DNA from: Lachnospiraceae bacterium
GTDB lineage: Bacteria > Bacillota > Clostridia > Lachnospirales > Lachnospiraceae
NCBI GenBank assembly: GCA_024403355.1
Contig: JAKSRW010000007.1
Coordinates: 23,350 to 87,349, forward strand
Reading direction: 5' to 3'
Length of the DNA: 64,000 nucleotides
Made by a program: the position numbers and the translations under genes. Shown piece by piece: positions 34,016 to 42,643 of this stretch. Numbering within the stretch: position 1 is the first letter of the stretch; each line of letters opens with the position of its first letter. Below the pieces are notes generated by a model. It made no database searches, had not been told where the DNA came from, and saw nothing but the letters and a program-made list of their open reading frames with translations.

Positions 34016-37000
34016 ATGAAAAAGTGTATCTATTGTGGAAAGGAAAACCGTGATGGCGCAAATTTCTGCGTTGGTTGCGGCATTCCTTTGGGAACCTCGA
34101 TGTATTCGGATCCCTCACTTGATCAGGTGGCTGAGCCTGTAAATGAATATTTGCAGAGTACGCCTGTTCAGCAGTTTGATAATACACAGACAATAAATGA
34201 GCAGCAGTATAGTGCCCCCGCAGAGGAGCAGCCTGTTTATACAGATCCTGCATTTACCGCACCTGAATTTGAACAGCCGGTATATGAACAGCCGTTTAAT
34301 ACCGAGCCTGTTTATGAGCAGCCTGCGTTTGATGCGGCAGCACTTGAGCAGCCATTCTATACAGAGGCTACATATCAGCAGCCTGCAGCAGAGGAAGTAC
34401 CTGCGTATACAGAACCTGCTTTCACAGAGCCCTTTTACACAGAACCTGTATATGAGCAGCCGGTATACGAGGAGCCTGCAGCAGAAGCGCCGGTATACAC
34501 CGAACCTGTATACGAGGAGCCTGTAGCAGAAGCACCTGTCTACACCGAGCCGGTTTACGAGCAGCCGGTATATGAGGAGCCTGTAGCAGAAGAGCCTGTA
34601 TACACAGAACCGGTTTATGAGCAGCCGGTATACGAGGAGCCTGTGGCAGAAGCACCTGTCTACACCGAGCCTGTATACGAGGAGCCTATTTACGAGGAGC
34701 CTGTAGCAGAAGCGCCGGTATACACAGAGCCGGTTTACGAGCAGCCGGTATATGAGGAGCCTGTAGCAGAAGCGCCGGTATATACAGAACCGGTATACGA
34801 GCAGCTGGTATATGAGGAGCCTGTAGAAGAAGCACCTGTCTACACCGAACCGGTATACGCAGAGTCTATTTACGAGGAGCCTGTAGCAGAAGCGCCGGTA
34901 TACACAGAGCCGGTTTACGAGCAGCCGGTATATGAGGAGCCTGTAGCAGAAGCGCCGGTATATACAGAACCGGTATACGAGCAGCCGGTATATGAGGAGC
35001 CTGTAGAAGAAGCACCAGTATACACAGAGCCGGTTTACGAGCAGTCGGTAAATGAGGAGCCTGTAGCAGAGGAAGCACCGGTATACACCGAACCGGTATA
35101 TGAGGAGCCTGTAGCAGAAGAAGCACCCGTATATACAGAACCGGTATACGAGGAGCCTGTAGCAGAAGCACCTGTCTACACAGAGCCTGTATATGAGGAG
35201 CCGATAGCAGAAGAAGCACCGGTATATACAGAACCAGTATACGAGGAGCCCGTAGCAGAGGAAGCACCGGTATACACAGAACCTGCATACGAGGAGCCCG
35301 TATATGAGGAGCCTGTAGCAGAAGAAACATCTGCGTACACAGAACCTGTATACGAGGAGCCCGTAGAAGAAGCACCGATATACACAGCACCTGTATACAC
35401 CGAGCCTGCGGTTCAGCCTCAGGAAGCAGCCCATTTTGATCCTGCGGAGGAGCAGGAGACGATGGCAGCAATCGGAGCCATCTATGGTAATGTTGAAAAG
35501 ATTGGTTCTGAAGCCGGTATTGCATATAAGGTATACAGCAATGACCTTCAGAAATCACTTGTAATAAAGAGAGTTCATACTCAGATTGAAAATATCAATA
35601 ACATGCAGAAGGAAGTAGAAAAGATGAAGCAGATTCATCACAAGTCTCTTCCTCAGGTTATTGATTATGTACAGATTGGCGGCAATATTTATTCCGTAAT
35701 GGAATATATTGAAGGTAAGTCCCTTTACAGCCTTGTTAAGGCTAATACAAAGTTTTCGGAGAAGCAGGTTAGAAATTGGGCTGAGCAGGTCAGTGATGCA
35801 CTCACATATCTTCACTCATTCAAGCCCAGAGTCATTCATGCGGATATTAAGGCATCAAACATCATTCTGGCAGCAGACAACAGAGTTGTGCTTACAGACT
35901 TTAACCCTGAGATTTCAGATGCAAACGGTGCGCATGTAATCGGATATACCGATGGTTATGCTCCGCCTGAGCAGTATGAATTTAAGTCGGCAAATGTTTA
36001 TTCAGGCACAAGTCGTTATGATGACAAGTATTCAAAGACAATTTCAACATATCCGGATGGTGTTTACACCGCTCAGACAGGTACAACCTATGAGGCATCA
36101 AGCCGTGCTTATTCGGTAGTAGATGAGCGTTCCGATATTTACAATTTCGGTGCGGCCTTCTATTTTGTGCTCACAGGAAAGACACCTGAGCCTTCGATTG
36201 ACACCGTAACTCCTATTGACAAGACCGGAGTAAAGATAAGTGCACCTCTTGCAAACATTGTTAAGAAGTGTATGGAAAAGGATCCAAAGAAGCGTTATCA
36301 GTCAGCAGGTGAGCTTCACCGTGCACTTAAGGGTTCGGGAGCAAAGAAGCTTTTACTTATTCTCCTTCCCTTTATTATCGTAATAGCGGGACTTGGAATT
36401 GGCTGGTACTGTTTTGGAGATTCCATCCAGAGCATGTTCAGCGACAAGGGCAAGCCTAATATCGTAAATGGTAAGGACAACCTTTCAAACGATAAGTATG
36501 CGGATGCAGGCAAGCCTGATTCAACAGGAATAACAGATGCACCTGCTATCACACTTGCACCTGACGATGGAGATATTACAACACCCGACGGTGGAGACAA
36601 TACAGATGTAACAACACCCGACGGCGGAGATAATACAGACGTAACAACACCCGACGGCGGAGATGGTACAGATGTAACAACACCTGACGGAACAGATTCC
36701 GCTGAAGCGGTAACACCCGCTATTGGCGGTGATTCAGAACAGACACCCGGTGACGGGGACAACGACGGACAGGCAGCTCTGCCCGGCGAGGGAGAAGGAA
36801 CAGAAGAGCCTACAGCAACACCTAAGCCTGTAGTAATAATTCCTCCGCCTCCTACAATGACGGTAACACCGAAGCCCACAGTGGTAATTCCGCCACCTCC
36901 TACGATGACGGTAACACCGAAGCCCACAGTGGTAATTCCGCCACCCCCTACAATTACGATTACCCCGAAGCCTACAGTGGTAATTCCGCCACCCCCTACA

Positions 37001-38038
37001 ATTACTGTTACAGCCAAGCCTACAGCAACACCGGCTCCTACGGCTACATTAGCGCCCACGGCTACTGCTAAGCCTACAGCTACGGCAACACCGAAGCCTA
37101 CAGCTACAGTGACACCTAAGCCCACGGCGACACCCAGACCCACGGCAACCCCCAGGCCTACAGCAACACCCAGACCTACGGCAACACCGAAGCCTACACC
37201 TAAGCCCACGGCAACGCCCAAGCCTACAGCAACACCTAAGCCTACGGCGACACCCAAGCCTACAGCTACTCCTTCATTAAGCAAGTCAACCTATACTGAG
37301 AACATTGTAGGTTTTGAGCTTTCAGACGGAAGTCAGAAGAACTACAATCTTGCAAAGAGTACTGTATTTGATGACCTTAAGGCTTCAAAGGTTTCATATG
37401 TTTACCTTGGAGGATATCCTACCAATCTTGTAACAGATGATACTACACTTGCTAAGCTTGAAAAGTCAAAGGCCTTCGGCAGCGACGGTATCGGTGAAAT
37501 TGGCGGTGTATTATACAAGAAGGTTAAATATCAGTATGCAACAACCGTTACAGATACGCTTTACTTCAAGTTTGCTCCTATCAAGTGGCAGGTAGTAAGT
37601 GTATCGGGAAATAATGTAACACTTATTGCAGACAAGATTATTGACTATATGAAGTTTGATGATTCGTCAGCTGCTTCATGGTCAGGAAGTGCACTGAACT
37701 CATGGCTCGGCCAGACCTTTAAGTCGATTGCATTTACAAGCAGTGAGAAGAAGATTATCAACGGTAATTCTTCACTAATGTCCGTATCTGATGCACAGAG
37801 CAAGACATTCACAAAGAAGGCTGCTTATACCGCATATGCCCAGATGAACAGAAACTTCGGAAACGGTCAGAATTATGACAATCCTGTTCCTGCAATCTGG
37901 TGGCTCAAGTCAAATGATATCAGCTCAAGTGCTGCAAAGGCACCCTATGTTGACGGAAGCGGTTCCGTACTGGTAGGCGGTCTTTCAGTATCAAGCAAGC
38001 AGGGTGTAAGACCCGTAATTACTATCACAATTGATTAA
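34016..38038 (+). CDS. Giant zinc-ribbon / Ser-Thr kinase / TM / DUF6273-like receptor 2
   Basis: 1340 residues with the same domain order as the 25019 gene. It has a zinc ribbon (CIYCG, CVGCG), a repetitive YTEPVYEEPVAEAP linker (about 60-480), a kinase domain (about 490-775), a membrane helix (about 777-800), Thr/Asp/Gly and PTATPKPTATP linkers and a DUF6273-like C-terminus (about 1090-1340; APIKWQVVS, GVRPVITI). Catalytic residues match receptor 1: VIKRV lysine, HADIKASN loop, DFN in place of DFG. The glycine-rich loop is poor (IGSEAGIAY). The kinase domains are clearly paralogous while the linkers are unrelated. The ATG at 34016 follows GGAAAGG by 13 bases; upstream in-frame ATGs are not supported. 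Confidence 0.85.
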   Translation: MKKCIYCGKENRDGANFCVGCGIPLGTSMYSDPSLDQVAEPVNEYLQSTPVQQFDNTQTINEQQYSAPAEEQPVYTDPAFTAPEFEQPVYEQPFNTEPVYEQPAFDAAALEQPFYTEATYQQPAAEEVPAYTEPAFTEPFYTEPVYEQPVYEEPAAEAPVYTEPVYEEPVAEAPVYTEPVYEQPVYEEPVAEEPVYTEPVYEQPVYEEPVAEAPVYTEPVYEEPIYEEPVAEAPVYTEPVYEQPVYEEPVAEAPVYTEPVYEQLVYEEPVEEAPVYTEPVYAESIYEEPVAEAPVYTEPVYEQPVYEEPVAEAPVYTEPVYEQPVYEEPVEEAPVYTEPVYEQSVNEEPVAEEAPVYTEPVYEEPVAEEAPVYTEPVYEEPVAEAPVYTEPVYEEPIAEEAPVYTEPVYEEPVAEEAPVYTEPAYEEPVYEEPVAEETSAYTEPVYEEPVEEAPIYTAPVYTEPAVQPQEAAHFDPAEEQETMAAIGAIYGNVEKIGSEAGIAYKVYSNDLQKSLVIKRVHTQIENINNMQKEVEKMKQIHHKSLPQVIDYVQIGGNIYSVMEYIEGKSLYSLVKANTKFSEKQVRNWAEQVSDALTYLHSFKPRVIHADIKASNIILAADNRVVLTDFNPEISDANGAHVIGYTDGYAPPEQYEFKSANVYSGTSRYDDKYSKTISTYPDGVYTAQTGTTYEASSRAYSVVDERSDIYNFGAAFYFVLTGKTPEPSIDTVTPIDKTGVKISAPLANIVKKCMEKDPKKRYQSAGELHRALKGSGAKKLLLILLPFIIVIAGLGIGWYCFGDSIQSMFSDKGKPNIVNGKDNLSNDKYADAGKPDSTGITDAPAITLAPDDGDITTPDGGDNTDVTTPDGGDNTDVTTPDGGDGTDVTTPDGTDSAEAVTPAIGGDSEQTPGDGDNDGQAALPGEGEGTEEPTATPKPVVIIPPPPTMTVTPKPTVVIPPPPTMTVTPKPTVVIPPPPTITITPKPTVVIPPPPTITVTAKPTATPAPTATLAPTATAKPTATATPKPTATVTPKPTATPRPTATPRPTATPRPTATPKPTPKPTATPKPTATPKPTATPKPTATPSLSKSTYTENIVGFELSDGSQKNYNLAKSTVFDDLKASKVSYVYLGGYPTNLVTDDTTLAKLEKSKAFGSDGIGEIGGVLYKKVKYQYATTVTDTLYFKFAPIKWQVVSVSGNNVTLIADKIIDYMKFDDSSAASWSGSALNSWLGQTFKSIAFTSSEKKIINGNSSLMSVSDAQSKTFTKKAAYTAYAQMNRNFGNGQNYDNPVPAIWWLKSNDISSSAAKAPYVDGSGSVLVGGLSVSSKQGVRPVITITID
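34430..35400 (+). repeat. 48-60 base coding tandem repeat with 180-base higher-order unit
   Basis: Units encode VYTEPVYEQPVYEEPVAEAP (60 bases) or a 48-base shorter form. The blocks 34681-34860 and 34861-35040 are nearly identical, and 34741-34800 equals 34921-34980 exactly, so a 180-base duplication is recent. The repeat forms an acidic, Tyr/Pro-rich cytoplasmic linker. Confidence 0.85.
36580..37270 (+). repeat. Coding repeats of the outer linker of receptor 2
   Basis: Three successive types: 33-base units encoding TTPDGGDNTDV (about four), 48-base units encoding MTVTPKPTVVIPPPPT (about four), then short PTATPKPTATP units. Typical extracellular, possibly glycosylated, spacer. Confidence 0.8.
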
Positions 38039-38046
38039 TTCATTGC

Positions 38047-38070
38047 CTGCCCCGTTTAATAGCGGGGCAG
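38047..38070 (+). terminator. GC-rich hairpin after receptor 2
   Basis: CTGCCCCG / CGGGGCAG with an 8-base loop. A T-run (nine T) follows only about 20 bases later, so termination is uncertain; it may be an mRNA-end or processing hairpin. metK starts 42 bases downstream. Confidence 0.45.
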
Positions 38071-38112
38071 AAATGGCGTTATAAAGTATTTTTTTTGAAA
38101 GGGTAATTCAGA

Positions 38113-39342
38113 ATGGAAAAGTTTTTATTTACATCAGAATCTGTAACAGAAGGACATCCTGACAAAGTCTGCGATCAGATTTCAGATGCAATCCTTGACG
38201 CTCTTATTGAGCAGGACCCCTACAGCCGTGTAGCCTGTGAAACAGCCTGCACAACAGGACTTGTTCTGGTAATGGGTGAAATTACAACAAAGGGTTATGT
38301 AGATATTCAGAAGACAGTACGTGATACGTTACGCGAAATCGGTTATACAAGAGCAAAGTACGGCTTCGATGCAGATACCTGCGGAGTAATCGTAGCACTT
38401 GATGAGCAGTCATCAGATATCGCCATGGGTGTAAACGTTGCACTCGAGGCAAAGGATGATTGCGGTAATACACTTGATGATGAGGCAGCTCTCAAGGCTA
38501 AATGCGCAGACGCAGATATTGACAATGTCGGTGCCGGTGATCAGGGTATGATGTTCGGTTACGCAACAAACGAGACTCCCGAGTTAATGCCTTATTCATT
38601 ATCTATGGCTCATAAGCTTACAAAGCAGCTTGCGAAGGTTCGTAAGGATGGCACACTTGCATATGTTCGTCCCGACGGAAAATCACAGGTTACAGTGGAG
38701 TATGATGAGAATGGAAAGCCTTTCAGAATCGAGGCTATCGTAGTTTCAACCCAGCATGATCCCGAGGTTACTCAGGAGCAGATTCATAAGGATATCAGAA
38801 AATATGTTATTGATGCGGTTATTCCCGCGGAGATGATCGATAATGATACAAAGATTTATATTAATCCCACCGGACGTTTTGTAATCGGCGGACCTAACGG
38901 TGACAGCGGACTTACCGGACGAAAGATTATCGTAGATACCTACGGTGGTGCGGCACCTCACGGCGGCGGAGCATTTTCAGGCAAGGATCCGACAAAGGTT
39001 GACCGTTCGGCCTGCTATGCGGCACGTTATGTGGCAAAGAATATTGTTGCGGCCGGTCTTGCGGACAAGTGCCAGATTCAGGTTTCATATGCAATCGGTG
39101 TTGCGGAGCCTACATCAATCAATGTAAACAGCTTCGGCACAGGCAGGCTTTCCGATTCAAAGCTTCTTGAAATCATCCGTGAGAACTTCGACCTTCGTCC
39201 CGCAGGCATTATCAAGATGCTTGACCTCAGACGTCCTATCTACAAGCAGACAGCAAGCTACGGTCACTTCGGACGTGATGATCTTAAGCTTCCCTGGGAG
39301 CAGACCGATAAGGCGGAAGCTCTTAAGAAATATTTAGGTTAA
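38113..39342 (+). CDS. metK: S-adenosylmethionine synthetase
   Basis: 409 residues. It makes SAM from methionine and ATP. Family signatures are intact: [15 protein letters not shown] at the start, [12 protein letters not shown] in the middle and [16 protein letters not shown] toward the C-terminus. GAAAGG lies 10 bases before the ATG. The 74-base gap from the upstream gene has no room for a SAM riboswitch, which is common in front of methionine genes in Firmicutes. proS follows after 65 bases. Confidence 0.97.
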   Translation: MEKFLFTSESVTEGHPDKVCDQISDAILDALIEQDPYSRVACETACTTGLVLVMGEITTKGYVDIQKTVRDTLREIGYTRAKYGFDADTCGVIVALDEQSSDIAMGVNVALEAKDDCGNTLDDEAALKAKCADADIDNVGAGDQGMMFGYATNETPELMPYSLSMAHKLTKQLAKVRKDGTLAYVRPDGKSQVTVEYDENGKPFRIEAIVVSTQHDPEVTQEQIHKDIRKYVIDAVIPAEMIDNDTKIYINPTGRFVIGGPNGDSGLTGRKIIVDTYGGAAPHGGGAFSGKDPTKVDRSACYAARYVAKNIVAAGLADKCQIQVSYAIGVAEPTSINVNSFGTGRLSDSKLLEIIRENFDLRPAGIIKMLDLRRPIYKQTASYGHFGRDDLKLPWEQTDKAEALKKYLG

Positions 39343-39407
39343 TTATATAGGACGGCAGATTGGAATTCTGCGGCAAAAATCAGTGTAATAAAAATAGGAG
39401 AAATAAA

Positions 39408-40847
39408 ATGGCAGACGATAAGAAAATGGTTGAGGCAATTACCTCTATGCAGGAGGATTTTGCCCAGTGGTATACAGATATTGTTATTAAGGCAGAGCTT
39501 ATTGATTATTCAAGCGTTAAGGGCTGTATGGTAATCAAGCCTGCAGGCTATGCAATCTGGGAGCTTATCCAGAAGCAGCTTGATGAGCGTTTTAAGGCAA
39601 CAGGCGTAGAGAACGTTTACATGCCTATGTTCATTCCCGAGTCACTTCTTGAGAGAGAGAAGGACCATGTAGAGGGCTTTGCACCTGAGGTTGCATGGGT
39701 TACACACGGCGGTCTTGAGCCTCTTGAGGAGCGTCTTTGCGTTCGCCCCACATCAGAGACATTATTCTGTGACCTTTACAGAAATATCGTACATTCATAC
39801 AGAGACCTTCCCAAGGTATATAACCAGTGGTGCAGCGTAGTTCGTTGGGAGAAGACAACCCGTCCTTTCCTTCGTTCACGTGAGTTCTTATGGCAGGAGG
39901 GTCATACAGCACATGCTACAGCTGAAGAGGCAGAGGCACGTACAGAGCAGATGCTTAACCTTTATGCGGATTTCTGCGAGCAGGTACTTGCTATGCCTGT
40001 TGTAAGAGGCCGTAAGACTGACAAGGAGAAGTTCGCCGGTGCAGAGGCTACATATACAATCGAGGCTCTTATGCATGACGGTAAGGCTCTTCAGTCAGGT
40101 ACAAGCCACAATTTCGGTGACGGCTTTGCAAAGGCATTTGATATTCAGTATACAGATAAGGATAACAAGCTTCACCATGTATATCAGACCTCATGGGGTA
40201 TGACAACACGTCTTATCGGCGCTATTATCATGGTTCACGGTGATGATTCGGGTCTTAAGCTTCCTCCCATGGTGGCACCTGTTCAGACCGTAATTATTCC
40301 TATCATGCAGAATAAGGAAGGCGTTCTTGATAAGGCCAACGAAATTAAGGAGAAGCTTATCGCCGCAGGCGTAAGAGTAAAGCTTGATGATACAGACAAG
40401 CGTCCCGGCTTCAAGTTCTCTGAGCAGGAGATGCGCGGCTTCCCTACAAGAATCGAAATCGGTCCCAAGGATATCGAGGCAGGCACATGCGTAGTTGTTC
40501 GCCGTGATACCCGTGAGAAGATTGTTGTTGCTATTGATGAGGTTGCTGTAAAGCTTCCCGAGATTTTAGCTGACATTCAGAAGAGCATGCTCGAGACAGC
40601 AAGAGAGCATCGTGATGCACATACCTACAGTGCCGTAACTTATGATGAGTTCGTTGATACAATCAATAATAAGCCCGGCTTCGTAAAGGCTATGTGGTGC
40701 GGTGACGTGGCATGTGAGAACAAGATTAAGGAAGATACAACTGCTACATCAAGATGTATGCCCTTCGCACAGGAGAAGCTTTCAGACAAGTGTATCTGCT
40801 GCGGAAAGCCTGCAAAGAGTATGGTTTACTGGGGCAAGGCATATTAA
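39408..40847 (+). CDS. proS: Prolyl-tRNA synthetase, short archaeal/eukaryal type
   Basis: 479 residues. It charges tRNA-Pro. Class II motif 2 region ([18 protein letters not shown]) and the TSETLF segment are present. There is no bacterial editing insertion. The C-terminal extension has a zinc-type [18 protein letters not shown] end, as in archaeal/eukaryal-type ProRS found in several clostridia. The ATG at 39408 has AGGAG at the right distance; an upstream in-frame ATG at 39360 lacks one. A tRNA-Pro gene lies in the same window at 48387. Confidence 0.95.
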   Translation: MADDKKMVEAITSMQEDFAQWYTDIVIKAELIDYSSVKGCMVIKPAGYAIWELIQKQLDERFKATGVENVYMPMFIPESLLEREKDHVEGFAPEVAWVTHGGLEPLEERLCVRPTSETLFCDLYRNIVHSYRDLPKVYNQWCSVVRWEKTTRPFLRSREFLWQEGHTAHATAEEAEARTEQMLNLYADFCEQVLAMPVVRGRKTDKEKFAGAEATYTIEALMHDGKALQSGTSHNFGDGFAKAFDIQYTDKDNKLHHVYQTSWGMTTRLIGAIIMVHGDDSGLKLPPMVAPVQTVIIPIMQNKEGVLDKANEIKEKLIAAGVRVKLDDTDKRPGFKFSEQEMRGFPTRIEIGPKDIEAGTCVVVRRDTREKIVVAIDEVAVKLPEILADIQKSMLETAREHRDAHTYSAVTYDEFVDTINNKPGFVKAMWCGDVACENKIKEDTTATSRCMPFAQEKLSDKCICCGKPAKSMVYWGKAY

Positions 40848-40869
40848 TTTAACGAGGTGAAACGGACTT

Positions 40870-41070
40870 ATGATCGATTTTGATGATGAGGTAATGAGAT
40901 TTCAGGTCTGTCCCGAGGTGGGAGAGGTAGAGGCCCATATCGTAGACAGTGATATGACTGATATTTCTGATATTATCAGCAATATTATCCGCAGTACAAA
41001 AACAGCGGCACCCGTTCCCGGAACACAGAGCTACTACGATATGAATATGAACATCAGTGAGGGGCTCTGA
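40870..41070 (+). CDS. Small acidic protein of 66 residues
   Basis: ATG preceded by GAGGTG 11 bases upstream; stop 15 bases before the TPR gene, which has its own GGAGG. The product is acidic (starting MIDFDDEVMRF), without signal peptide or membrane helix. Its placement between two tightly spaced genes on the same strand favours a real gene. Function unknown; perhaps a partner of the TPR protein. Confidence 0.6.
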   Translation: MIDFDDEVMRFQVCPEVGEVEAHIVDSDMTDISDIISNIIRSTKTAAPVPGTQSYYDMNMNISEGL

Positions 41071-41085
41071 TTTTAGGAGGAAGCT

Positions 41086-42552
41086 ATGAACTGTCCGAAT
41101 TGTGGAAGCCTGATTAATCCCAGTTACGATTGCTGTGATGACTGCAATTTCGACTTCAGCGATTACAGGCGTATATATACACTTTCGAATAAATTTTATA
41201 ATTCAGGCTTACAGAGGGCGCAGGTTCGTGATTTCAGCGGTGCAATCGCTGATTTGAAACAGTGTCTGGCTCTTAATAAGCTTAACAGTGATGCACGAAA
41301 TCTTCTCGCACTAATTTACTATGAGAGCGGAGAAATCGTGGATGCACTTTCACAGTGGCTCATAAGTAAGCATCTTGAGCCTGTGGAGAATGAGGCGGAT
41401 TATTTTATCGCTCTTGTAAGAGAGAATACTACTGAGCTTGATGATATGAATCAGGCAATCAGGAAGTATAATCTTGCACTTGAGGAGGTAAAGCAGGAGC
41501 ATTATGATATGGCGGTAATTCAGCTCAGAAAGGCTATTACCAGCTATCCTAAATTCCTCAGGGCAATAAGATTACTTACGCTTCTCTATATTGACCAGGG
41601 TGAGCTTGCAAAGGCTGCAAAGCTCATTAACAGAGGTCTCAGTATTGACAGAACCGATGTGACGCTTCTGCGCTATAAGCAGGAGATTGAAGCAGGCAAC
41701 AGGGATGAGAATAATACAGCTCTCTTTGAAGCTGGTTCAGATGATTTAAAAAAGAATAAAGAGAAGAATTCAAAGGCCATTGAGTTTTTCAATCGTGATG
41801 ACAGACCAAGCATAAAGGGCTTTATAAGCCTGATTGTAGGTGTTCTGCTCGGTATAGCGGTTGTTTATTATCTGTTTGTTCCGACTATGAAGGACAATAT
41901 CAAGAAGGAGTATGAAAGCCAGAAGGTCGACTACAGTGTTGAGCTGGCATCGAAGACTGCAACGATAGCACAGAATGAAAAGACAATTGCCCTGCTTAAT
42001 AAGAAGGTATCGGAGCTTGAATCCTCAAAGGAAAGCGGAGACAAGGACAATGAAAATGCACCTGTAAGGGTAATAAACTATGGGGATTTCTTTCAGGCTA
42101 TGGAAGCCTATAATGACCTGAAATCAAGAGTTTATACAGATGATGAGCTTGTAGCTTTAGCATACCAGCTTTGGAAGATTGACGCGAGAAAGCTTACCGA
42201 TGCATATGCTTCACAGCTTCTTCGAAATATGAAGTCCGAGATTTACGGACTGGCTGCGGAAAAGGTATATAAGACGGCTAGAAATCTGTTCGACAACGGA
42301 ATGTATGATGCGGCTGTAAGCTGGCTCAGCGCAGCGGCAGATATGGATCCGGAGTCAGACAAGGCTGTATATTATCTTGCAAAGAGTTACCAGTCACTGG
42401 AGCAGTATGAGGATGCCATTAAGTATTATAACAAGGTTCTTGATATTGATCCGGTATCAACCTTAAAGGAATACATTCCCACACGACTTAAGGAGTGTGA
42501 GGATGCTTTGGCTGCCAAAGCAACAAATAATACGGAAAATACGGAAGAGTAA
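41086..42552 (+). CDS. Zinc-ribbon TPR membrane protein
   Basis: 488 residues. An N-terminal zinc ribbon (CPNCG, CCDDC) is followed by TPR-like helical repeats (about 35-200) and a membrane helix (about 244-265). A coiled coil (about 270-320) and more TPR units near the C-terminus (ALAYQLW, YYLAKSYQSLEQYEDAIKYY) complete it. By position the N-terminal part is cytoplasmic and the C-terminal TPRs may lie outside. Likely a scaffold. It has GGAGG before the ATG and shares a transcript with the 66-residue gene. It is one of five zinc-ribbon proteins in this window. Confidence 0.8.
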   Translation: MNCPNCGSLINPSYDCCDDCNFDFSDYRRIYTLSNKFYNSGLQRAQVRDFSGAIADLKQCLALNKLNSDARNLLALIYYESGEIVDALSQWLISKHLEPVENEADYFIALVRENTTELDDMNQAIRKYNLALEEVKQEHYDMAVIQLRKAITSYPKFLRAIRLLTLLYIDQGELAKAAKLINRGLSIDRTDVTLLRYKQEIEAGNRDENNTALFEAGSDDLKKNKEKNSKAIEFFNRDDRPSIKGFISLIVGVLLGIAVVYYLFVPTMKDNIKKEYESQKVDYSVELASKTATIAQNEKTIALLNKKVSELESSKESGDKDNENAPVRVINYGDFFQAMEAYNDLKSRVYTDDELVALAYQLWKIDARKLTDAYASQLLRNMKSEIYGLAAEKVYKTARNLFDNGMYDAAVSWLSAAADMDPESDKAVYYLAKSYQSLEQYEDAIKYYNKVLDIDPVSTLKEYIPTRLKECEDALAAKATNNTENTEE

Positions 42553-42580
42553 TTTAGAACAGCTTCCCAAAACAAATAAA

Positions 42581-42627
42581 CAGGAGTATGGAAATGATTT
42601 TTAAGTTTCCATACTCCTGATATTTTT
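42581..42627. terminator. Bidirectional terminator
   Basis: Fourteen-base perfect stem CAGGAGTATGGAAA / TTTCCATACTCCTG, T-run on the plus side (ATTTTTG) and T-rich sequence on the minus side. Serves the converging TPR and giant signalling genes. Confidence 0.9.
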
Positions 42628-42643
42628 GTAAATAGTAAAATCT

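Noticed and set aside
34430..35400. Direct repeats that could be taken for a CRISPR array
   Set aside because: Repeats are contiguous, in frame and without unique spacers; no cas genes nearby.
34115..35558. Long minus-strand frames (up to 439 codons) opposite the YTEP repeat
   Set aside because: Same cause; strongly biased Cys/Arg/Tyr composition, and plus strand carries a full kinase receptor.
36316..37284. 322-codon minus-strand frame with Gly/Val repeats
   Set aside because: Mirror of the PTATPKPT linker; a real gene would not consist of VAVGLGVAVG.
38039..38112. SAM riboswitch before metK
   Set aside because: Only 74 bases are available and no SAM-riboswitch core is seen.
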